Below, in pieces: positions 56,526 to 64,000 of a DNA stretch of 64,000 bases. The DNA is from Phyto melanocephala (lineage: Eukaryota; Arthropoda; Insecta; Diptera; Rhinophoridae), in contig OW799235.1 in NCBI GenBank assembly GCA_941918925.1, forward strand, positions 32,043,201 to 32,107,200. Reading direction: 5' to 3'. Made by a program: the position numbers and the translations under genes. How positions within the stretch are numbered: the first letter of the stretch is position 1; each line of letters opens with the position of its first letter. The notes below the pieces were generated by a model, which was not told the DNA's origin, searched no databases, and was given only the letters and a program-made list of their open reading frames with translations.

Positions 56526-58016
56526 TTTACGAAAACTTGTAAAATAGGTAAGATCAGTAATCAAAGTACATGAAGTTCGAGTACCAATGAATAAGCATTT
56601 AATTATTCATGACTCCAAAAAAATTTTAGGTTAGGTGTCTTAAAATGGTACACAACCTCATGGAATCAAACGACTGATCCACCCGTGATGCACTTTATTT
56701 TTACTTCGTATTGGTAACTTACAATCATCAATTTTGGCTTTAAATATTAACTCTAGCAAACGTTTAGGAATTCATTACTATACATAGTTAGAACAAAAAT
56801 TGATGATGTTTTGCAACCAATAAGAAAATGTAAATATAATACTAAAATAAAAGACTAACATTTTGTCTGGAAATCCCTCGTCGAAAGATCTTTCGCTGGG
56901 CCTCCTCTTGTTGCTGGTGGTGTTGATGAGAAATTTACTTTTTTTTTTTTTTTGATGTTTAAATTAATTTATATTTAGAAAACTTATTAAATTGGTTTTT
57001 TCTTATGTTTTTATTTACACATGTAACTAACCGTATGTTTTTATTTCTTTTGTTTGTTTCTTTTTTTAATATTTATTTTTGCAATTTAACACTGTTTTTT
57101 TTTATTGTTTCTTATTTTTAAGTAAATTATTTAAAAATATAAAAAAAAATGTGTATTTGACTACAACAAAAAAAAAGTTATTAATTACATATTAAGACTT
57201 AAACTTTTTACTTTTAAACAACCAAGAACATTTTCTATTCTTTTTAATAAATAGAATTTTTGTCTTTAAACAAAAACAAATTTTTGTCTTTTAATTTGTG
57301 GAATATTTCTTTTTTTGTTATACACAACACTATGATTTTTTTTTCTTTGTGTAGTTTATAAATTTTTGCAGCAAAGTGGTGATAAAATGATGTTTTTTTT
57401 TCCTTGACTATTTTTCCTCCAAAAAAGAAACTCCTGTGACCAGGAAGAAAAATAAAAGCGAGTTTTTTTTCCAAATATTTTTTTTTTCCCTATGACAAAA
57501 CCTGTTACAATAAATAAAAATCCTAATAACAAAAAAAAATCAAATAAAGTAAAAAAAAAATCTGCAAAAATCTTACCACTGACTTTAGCTCCTTGTTAAA
57601 ATAAATTTCAACCATCAATATCCTTTTTCCTCTTTAAAATTTGGGCAGAAAATCCAGGATACAAAAAAAATTAATTTTTCGAAGTATTTTTTTTCTCTAA
57701 TTTACAAAAAGAATGGCGACTAAATAATGAAATTTCTGGAGAAATTCTACTATTTATAAGCCGAAAATTTTGGAAATTATACGCTATTTCAGCAAAAAGA
57801 ATTTATTTTCTGTTATTTCTGTACATAAAAACCTCTATTTAGTACAAATGTAAATACATTTACTACACTTAAACATACGCAGATAAGCTGCGCTTCACTG
57901 CCTTATCTCAGTGTTGCATTTAAAACAAACATAAAAATTTGGTCGTTAGCAAAAATTTAAATTTAAAAAAAAAGAAAATCGTAAATGAAAGGTTGACACA
58001 AGCGCCTCTACACCTT

Positions 58017-58163
58017 CTACAAAGAAAGTGATACATATTTTATTATACAGAGATTGTTCCATAGCGATTAACAAAATAATAAATATTGTGCTATAAATGT
58101 ACACAAAATTGGTGGTGGGTATAAAAGATTCGGCACAGCAGAATATAGTGCTCTTACTTGTTT
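58017..58163 (+). mobile_element. F1 hairpin repeat, 3' end of split copy e
   Basis: CTACAAAGAAAGTGATACAT through GGTGGTGGGTATAAAAG, hairpin ATTCGGCACAGCAGAAT and CTCTTACTTGTTT. It continues the mariner/F1 sequence interrupted at 47070 by the LTR element. Confidence 0.9.
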
Positions 58164-58845
58164 AATAACAAACTGGATGCTAGTTGAACTTCTTTAATTC
58201 AAATAAATTTAGATGGAGCCATCAAGTAAATTTATGAAAGATTATAGATCTCTCAATATATTCAGGTTGAACATATTACAACCTATTGTATGCATGAATG
58301 AAAAAGTTTCATTTGCTTCTGCTAAACATTTTAGCCAACCGTACGAAATTGCAGAAAACTAATATTTAAAACACTCCCGTACAATACAATTTAACAAAAT
58401 TATATTTAAAGTAATTTCACTAACACATCTATAGATTTCAAAACTATACAAACAGACAAGTTTAAATTCCGTTAAGCTGCAAAATGCATGTTTATTTATT
58501 TATAAATGCAAATATATATTTTTATACATTAAAATATATTTATGTTTTCTTTGACATGTGCACTTATAAATAAAGTTGCACAAAATTGCACTTTATTTAT
58601 TCAAATAAAATAGAAATAAAATATATTTTCTGCATATTTTTCAATTCATGCAAATGTGGTCTAATAATTTCCGAAAAATAACAAATACAAAAATAAATAA
58701 ATAAGTGTGAGAAATACTGTTCATACATTTTAATAAAATATGTATTTGAATATAAATTTGTTATGGAAAATTTAATTTCTAAAAGAAATTCAATATAAAA
58801 GAAAATGCTTTGAAATATAATTAGTTTAAATAAAATTTATTATAA
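58164..58845. other. Unassigned
   Basis: A+T-rich; nothing recognised. Confidence 0.4.
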
Positions 58846-59643
58846 TTATACCCTTCACCTGTGGTGCACAAGGGTATATATAGCTTTGTCATTCCGTTTG
58901 TAATTTCTACAATTTTCATTTCCGACCCCATAAAGTATATCTTTTCTGAAAGCTTATGAATAAAGGAGTCGATTAAGCCCTGACCGTCTGTCCGTCTGTC
59001 TGTCTGTCCGTCTATCCGTCTGTCCGTCTGCCCGTCTGTCCATTTGTTGGTTTAAATCAACTTTTAGAAGCAACTATATGTTCCTCAGATCTGTATATGG
59101 TATCAATCTCTTGGAAATATCCAGGAATGAATCGCTATTGAAATTCAGTATAATCGCCCCATAACTTTCTGAGATATGAGCAAAAAACCGCGACCACCTC
59201 GTTTTTTTTCACAATTACAACAACAACATACATACATACATACATACATGTAAAAAACATACCAAACAAAAAAAATTACAAAAAAAAATATTAAAAATAA
59301 GAAAAAAATAAGAAAAAAAACTACAAAAAAAAAAATTAAAAAACAAATTTTAAAAAAAATTTAAAAAAATTTTTAAACATTTTTCTAAAAAAAATTTTTA
59401 AAAAAATTTAAAAAAAATATAAAAAAAAAAATTATAAAATATAAATAATATATTTAATAAAATAAAATAAAATAAAATAAAAATTTTTTGGCTCAGCTGG
59501 GATCCGATGCCACATTTATTCTAACGTGTACGTATGCACGTATTCTATATGAGATGAATGGTGATACAAACAATTGTTATTGCATGATGTTGTGAAGGGT
59601 ATATAAGATTCGGCACGGCCGAATATAGCACTGTTACTTGTTT
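58846..59643 (+). mobile_element. F2 hairpin repeat, near-full copy c
   Basis: ATACCCTTCACCTGTGGTGC start, expanded GTCTGTCC microsatellite (about 58984-59042), CATA repeats near 59225-59248, low-complexity A tract, then hairpin ATTCGGCACGGCCGAAT and CTGTTACTTGTTTT. Closely similar to 20351-21110. Confidence 0.85.
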
Positions 59644-59694
59644 TAATTAAGTTAAATAGTCAGCAAAAGCGTAAAAGTGTGAAACTATCGAAAG

Positions 59695-59702
59695 TATCGA
59701 TA
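59695..59702. promoter_or_regulatory. DRE-like motif TATCGATA
   Basis: A perfect TATCGATA, with nearby ACTATCGAAAG and GCTATCG, lies about 150 bp before a small ATG ORF. In Drosophila this is the DREF-binding element of housekeeping promoters. Here promoter function is inference. Confidence 0.35.
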
Positions 59703-59850
59703 GATTTGTTTTCATTAAACTATTGATTGTTCTGTTTTTCGATGGCGATGCTATCGTTGAAAAAATGTCTAACCAAATTTGCAACAACTGCTAATGTGGC
59801 GGTGGCTTCAATATATCTAACAATGATATCTAGGCTGTAGTAGTTAACTA

Positions 59851-59991
59851 ATGGACCTTATAGAAACCAAAAATGAAAATGCTGATGAAGATAGCGAAAA
59901 CAGCAAGTTTGATTTAGAAACAGAAATTTTTACCGAAAAAAGCACGCAAAGGTTATACCGAGAATTTGATTTTTTTTTTGCAAAAATATAA
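59851..59991 (+). CDS. Unrecognised 46-codon acidic ORF, possible 5' exon
   Basis: ATG at 59851 opens MDLIETKNENADEDSENSK, acidic and non-repetitive, ending TAA 59989-59991. It lies in the only non-repeat island between two hairpin repeats and downstream of a DRE-like motif. A weak donor-like AAAGGTTATA is near 59950. No family recognised. It may be the start of a host gene or a gene fragment. Confidence 0.3.
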   Translation: MDLIETKNENADEDSENSKFDLETEIFTEKSTQRLYREFDFFFAKI

Positions 59992-60511
59992 AAAAATGCT
60001 TAATGTCGGTTGTGTGCGAAAATTTACAAGACTAGCGACAACATATTGACCATCTAATACGGAGGTCTCTGTCATTATGATATTTTTATATTTTAAAGGC
60101 CCCTGAAATTGCCAAGACCCGTGTAATATTAAATAAAAAAAAAATATCAATAATATATGGGAACAGATCGGTTTTGAAAATCAGAATAATCGCCCGATAA
60201 CTATCTGAAATATGAGCAAATAAACACGACAGCCTCTGGTTTTTCGCTTTTTTATAACAAAAATTAAAAGTTTACGGTTCTAGAATAACTTATAGCGATG
60301 GTTGTTACTATTTGTAGCTTTGGTGTGTCTCTGGAGATATTCATGAAAAATTTAGGACAAATTGGTCACTAATCGTCTTTTAAAAATTATTTAAAAAATT
60401 ATATATTTTATTTAAATATAACAAAAATTTTTAAACTCCCAAATAATTTTTGAATACACTTCAGATACTAAATTATAAGCCGTAATCTCAAAAATTGTTT
60501 CTAAGAAAAAC

Positions 60512-60740
60512 TAGGTAAGGTTAGGTTGAAAAGGAGGGGCACTTAAAGCCCAAACCCACGACAGGTATACACATATGCCCAATTGGCATGTTGTGCGCTC
60601 CACATGAATAGAATAGTTGGAATAAAAAGAGAATAGAAGAGAAAGAGAAGCAGACTAGTCCAGAGTCTCAGGCGGGAATTGAACCTGCAACCCCCAAACT
60701 ATCAGACCAGCACACTACTTACTAGTCCACCTGAGCACCC
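60512..60740 (-). mobile_element. tRNA-derived SINE sharing its tail with the local RNase-H LINE
   Basis: On the minus strand, the head at 60740-60660 has an A-box-like TGCTCAGGTGG (plus 60727-60737) and B-box GGTTCAATTCC (plus 60675-60685). A pyrimidine-rich body (TCTTTCTCTTC) follows, then about 95 bp (60606-60512) running from GTGGAGCGCACAACATGCCA to CAACCTAACCTTACC. That tail closely matches the 3' ends of the LINE copies at 17410-17515 and 33092-33190, which suggests mobilisation by that LINE's reverse transcriptase. Confidence 0.8.
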
Positions 60741-61059
60741 TAAAATGCTAACAAATCGGTTTGAGACCAACTAAGATATAAGCACTAAAGTACCACTGCT
60801 TTGGTGTTTTTCCTAAAATTTTTAAGACAGAAATCAATATTTTTCAGTTTCTATACAACCCAGAGAGCCAATATGCAGATCAAATGAAAGGCCATGAGAA
60901 TATATATATTTAGTTTGCTATGAAAGGAAAAAAATCTAAGATGACATCCTAGATTAAATGGCAGATATATGTAGTCACGGCTTTATCCCCTTTAAGTCCC
61001 TCAACATTGGTATAAAATAAAAGGGCTTGAACAGTACAATGTTGTAAATAAAGAAGGTT

Positions 61060-61105
61060 AGGTTAGATTCACTTGGGTCCTTCGAGGGTCCCGTTGTGAT
61101 TAGAA
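61060..61105 (-). repeat. Short retroposon tail fragment
   Basis: GGTTAGGTTAGATTCACTTGG followed by CCTTCGAGGGTCCCGTTGTG is inserted in the F3 copy. It has a TTAGG-like end as in the LINE/SINE tails but a different body, so it is probably another family. Confidence 0.5.
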
Positions 61106-61387
61106 TGCAGTTAACTTAGTTAAAATTCAAAATCAAAGATGGCTCCGAAAATAAAAAAATTGCGTATTACATGAAATATAAAATCTAGGATTAGCTACGA
61201 CGTGGTATTTATACTTATATGTACATGGCGTTGAAGGATATTTTCATATTTGGCACGGCCGAATATAGCGCTCTTACATGTTTTTTTTTTTAAATTTTTG
61301 ACAACTAATATCATTTTAATTATTTTTAATTCTGTCAATCTAGCGACTTAATCGCCTTATGTGATTTTAATTTAATTGGCTTTATTA

Positions 61388-61718
61388 GGCCGAGGCCACG
61401 CAGTGAGTGGCAAAGCAGTGAGAGGCTAAGCAGTGAGCGGCTGAGCAGTGAGCGGCAAAAAATTAAAACATATGGAATACTACTGAAGTGGCCAACAAGC
61501 GGCATTTCTGAGCTGCTAAGCGGCGGAATAGAACTTGTTCTAATATTTTGTTAATTTCTAAGCTGCAAAGTATAAACATGGCAAAAGTGAATGCGGAGCT
61601 TATAATTTCATCTGTAAAAAGCAGACAATGGCATTTTTACAACTAACCGCTCAGAAATGACTCGCCGCTCTGCCGCTCAGTCGCTCACCACTTTGCCGCT
61701 CATTGCGTGGCCTCGGCC
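61388..61718. mobile_element. PIF/Harbinger-type MITE with TTA target duplication
   Basis: The inverted ends GGCCGAGGCCACGCA (61388-61402) and its inverse (61704-61718) are flanked by TTA on both sides (61385-61387, 61719-61721). The left subterminal region has four tandem ~14-bp units of GCAGTGAGCGGC type (61399-61458). The right has inverted equivalents (GCCGCTCTGCCGCTCAGTCG). The 331-bp element is non-coding. The 3-bp TWA duplication supports PIF/Harbinger. Confidence 0.85.
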
Positions 61719-61721
61719 TTA

Positions 61722-62254
61722 GACAGAATAAATGAACGCTACCATGTATTTACCGTTAGAGCTAGTCACAAAACTTGCCGCTTTGTCTGTCAATTATTAA
61801 TTGTTTTTTGTTACTTCATTAGCATTTTTGACAACTCGAAAAAACCTAGTTATTTATTAAAATAATACAGATTTTATTGCGATTTTCCAATTTTTTTCTT
61901 ACAACAACTTATGCCCTGCAAATATTCGTTTTATGTTTAAACTCAACATCAAACTGCAGTACAGAGTGTAAATAATGTATTTGTTTATATAAATATTTAA
62001 TTAATGAAATCGATATGTTTTGATAAGAATAAAATTAATTGCTCGTTTCTATATTAATATTGAATAAATGACATAATATTTGCATTCAGATCATATGTGT
62101 ATGTGTGTTTGCTACATTCACAGTATTAATATTTAATTATTTACTTATCTGTAAAGTGAAAACATTATTATTAAAAACTTAATTTATTTACTTAAAAAAA
62201 CAATGAGCTGTTATTATTTAAAAAGTCTTTTAAAGTATTGTATAAATTGACTAT
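61722..62254. other. Unassigned
   Basis: No feature recognised. Confidence 0.4.
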
Positions 62255-63032
62255 AAACAAGTAAGAGTGCTATATTCGGCCATGACGAATCTTATATACC
62301 CTTCACAACGTGTAGTCATGCAATAACAGTTGCTTGAATCACCATTCATCCCATATGAAATACGTACACGTATGTATGTTAAAAAAACCAAAAAAAAAAA
62401 TTTAAAAAAAAAATTTAAAAAAAAAATTTAAAAAAAAAATTAAAAAAAAAAGTATTATATATATAATATACATATATAAAAAAAAAATTAAAAAAAAAAT
62501 TAAAAAAAAAAATAATAAAAATATAAATGATATATTAAATAAAAAATAAAAAAAAAAATTAAAAAAAAAAATTTAAAAAAAATTTTTAAAAAAATTAAAA
62601 AAAATTTTTTTTTGGCTCAGTTGGGATTCGATGCCACGTTTTCTCTAACCAGTATACACGTTTGTATGTATGTATGTTGTTGTTGTAATGTTGTTTTTGT
62701 GAAAAAAAATCGAGGTGGTCGTGGGTTTTTGCTCATATCTCAGTTGTTTATGTACCGATATTTCTGATTTTCAATACCGATCTACTCCCGAATATTTCTG
62801 ATATTTTAATACCTTATCCGGGTCCAACCTATGTCGGGGGGCTTCAAAAAGTTGATTTCAACATACACACGGACAGACGGTCAGACGGACAGACTGACAG
62901 GGCTTAATCGACTCCCCTATTCATAAGCTTTCAGAAAATATATACTTTATGGGGTCGGAAATGAAAATTGTAGAAATTTCACACGGAATGACAAACCTAT
63001 ATATACCCTTTTTCACTGTGTGAAGGGTATAA
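62255..63032 (-). mobile_element. F2 hairpin repeat, near-full copy d
   Basis: AAACAAGTAAGAGTGC, hairpin ATTCGGCCATGACGAAT and TATATACCCTTC at left; TGTGAAGGGTATAAT at right. Nearly the same sequence as 10385-11163, including the long A-rich core. Confidence 0.85.
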
Positions 63033-63653
63033 TTAAAATGTTTTCCAAAATGTTTAACACATTATAACTTTTATTTAAAAATGACTGTAACAAATTTAAA
63101 TGATTTGAAATGTATAAAGTTCAATAGACTCTTGCTCGCATCAAAAGTGATGCTTTGAAAGATATGAACTCATAACAACTCAATAAGTAAATATTGTCGT
63201 AGACAGCATCATCTTTTGTAGACTCTATAACAATAAGGCAAAAAAACAATGATTCTACTACATATAGGGTATTTGATAAAGATATTACGAAACCGACAAA
63301 AAATTTTTTTGCGGTAAGGTAGGAAAATTTCTTTAGATCATTGGATGTCGTGACATCCACTATGTGGTATTGCCACTAAAAATCTGCCTCCTTCTAAAAA
63401 TTTCTCAATCTTAAACAGCGTTGCATTACTTTGGCTAGAGCATCAGAGTGATTAATTTACGATCATCTGTGGCCTGTATAGAGGCGGATAATGGTGATCA
63501 CCTATCCATGTTAAACATTATCTTTCTAAGGGTATACCCTGCATATTTATATACTTTTTGCAATTTTCATTTCCACTTAACATTTTATTTACTATACATT
63601 TTTAACTTTTACGGGACCAAACTCTCTTATTTTTAAATCATTGTCAGCCTTCC
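63033..63653. other. Unassigned
   Basis: Nothing recognised; short frames are not supported. Confidence 0.4.
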
Positions 63654-63890
63654 CTATACTAAAAAAGTATTTGAGGTAGTAGACGTACCCGGTATAATTG
63701 AGATTATGGCTGCATTGCGTACTAGTTCTTCAGAGGCACTGAATGCTATTTTGCACTTCGTTTCTATTGAGCTTTGTATTGTGGCCATGTAGTGCGATAA
63801 GGATTTTGGAGATTGATTACGTATGGTCATGTAGGAATTTTCGCTAAGCTGTCTTCGATCTTGAATCAACGTTCCGATTATGTCAGCCCA
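63654..63890 (-). pseudogene. Unrecognised coding-like fragment at window edge
   Basis: The minus strand stays open from about 63975 through RPIKINIWADIIGTLIQDRR to ASEELVRNAAIISIIPG, with balanced composition. A neighbouring frame reads YYLKYF next to a GAGGTAGTAGACG segment recalling the LINE thumb at 7.0-7.1 kb (TTGAGGTAGGGC). It may be a non-LTR retrotransposon piece running off the window, but I cannot assign a domain. Confidence 0.3.
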
Positions 63891-64000
63891 TATATTGATT
63901 TTGATAGGGCGTTCAAAATATAAGTCCTTCCGGGAGTGAGTAAGGTAGAGGTGACGTTGTAGGAAGCCTCGATAGCAGGAACTCTACAGAAGGTTCTGGG

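Larger units (their letters stand above)
47071..58012 (-). mobile_element. Ty3/gypsy LTR retrotransposon with RING-finger proteins (whole element)
   Basis: A 10.9-kb element transcribed right to left: 5' LTR (55237-58012), duplicated tRNA-Lys primer-binding site, leader with a small RING-like ORF, gag with N-terminal RING-H2 finger and C-terminal zinc knuckles, -1 frameshift site, pol in the order protease-RT-RNase H-integrase (Ty3/gypsy order), polypurine tract, 3' LTR (47071-48869). No env ORF is seen. Both main ORFs are free of stops, the LTRs differ at only a handful of positions outside one large indel, and the 4-bp target duplication is perfect. Insertion is therefore recent and the element may be active. 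tRNA-Lys priming and long LTRs recall the Osvaldo/Ulysses group; this is only inference. Confidence 0.95.
55237..58012 (-). repeat. 5' LTR (right), 2776 bp, long form
   Basis: It has the same ends as the left LTR. It carries an additional 988 bp (55982-56969) with two tRNA-like segments in the sense orientation and a CCTCCTCTTGTTGCTGGTGG patch near 56900. Two sense-strand short frames (57244-57474, Lys-rich; 55390-55602) also occur in the left LTR, but this only reflects LTR identity. Confidence 0.95.
60150..61283 (+). mobile_element. F3 hairpin repeat, copy d with nested insertions
   Basis: The F3 body (CGCCCGATAACTATCTGA; AGATATAAGCAC; CTAAGATGACATCC; AAAGATGGCTCC) ends GGCACGGCCGAATATAG and CTCTTACATGTTT. 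It is 5'-truncated. It is interrupted by a SINE (60512-60740) and a short LINE/SINE tail fragment (61060-61105). Confidence 0.75.

Noticed and set aside
58984..59042. CRISPR-like or satellite array of GTCCGTCTG units
   Set aside because: Simple microsatellite core of the F2 repeat in a eukaryotic genome.

Overview
This is an A+T-rich stretch of animal nuclear DNA, almost certainly from a schizophoran (probably calyptrate) fly. It holds no complete host gene. What can be read is a dense, nested set of transposable elements. The fly assignment is inference. It rests on the type of elements present (tRNA-Lys-primed Ty3/gypsy element, R1-like, CR1/Jockey-like and RNase-H-bearing LINEs, mariner, pogo/Tigger and piggyBac remnants) and on a very abundant repeat with a TATACCC...ATTCGGC(N)GCCGAAT...CTTACTTGTTT architecture.

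The main feature is a young, coding-competent Ty3/gypsy LTR retrotransposon at 47071-58012 on the minus strand. It is flanked by a 4-bp duplication (CCTT). It carries a Gag with an N-terminal RING-H2 finger, a Pol that can only be reached by -1 frameshifting at a consensus A_AAA_AAC site, a second small RING-like ORF in the leader, and two tandem tRNA-Lys primer-binding sites. Its 2.8-kb LTR holds two tRNA/SINE-like Pol III-type segments; the other LTR copy lacks that 1-kb block.

Layout from left to right: 0-3.7 kb, little recognisable. 3.8-6.2 kb, full family-1 (F1) hairpin repeat carrying an embedded mariner derivative. 6.2-7.8 kb, decayed R1-like LINE. 8-11.2 kb, a MITE candidate and family-2 (F2) repeats. 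11.6-13.2 kb, CR1/Jockey LINE with a striking 3'-UTR hairpin. 14.4 kb, perfect 42-bp inverted repeat. 15-16.4 kb, weak host-exon candidates. 17.0-17.5 kb, 3' end of an RNase-H-type LINE. 18.4-22.1 kb, MITE, TIR element and a direct duplication around an F2 repeat. 22.2-23 kb, LINE RT remnant. 24.7-25.4 kb, pogo/Tigger transposase remnant. 25.7-26.9 kb, head-to-head family-3 (F3) repeat. 29-30 kb, F1 copy lacking the mariner. 31.6 kb, MITE. 33.1-34.7 kb, RNase-H LINE. 35.2-37.9 kb, second full F1. 38.4-42.5 kb, F3 and F1 copies and a LINE. 43.2-43.6 kb, pseudogene of a TE-associated arthropod protein family. 44.4-45.4 kb, deleted piggyBac. 46.5-58.2 kb, mariner/F1 copy split by the LTR element. 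58.8-63 kb, F2 and F3 copies, a tRNA-derived SINE that shares its tail with the local LINE, and a Harbinger-type MITE.

Several insertions can be ordered because another copy in the same window supplies the empty site. F1 took up a mariner at a TA. That composite then spread. The LTR element later landed at the mariner/F1 junction of one copy. All coordinates of decayed repeats are approximate; no alignment or database search was run.
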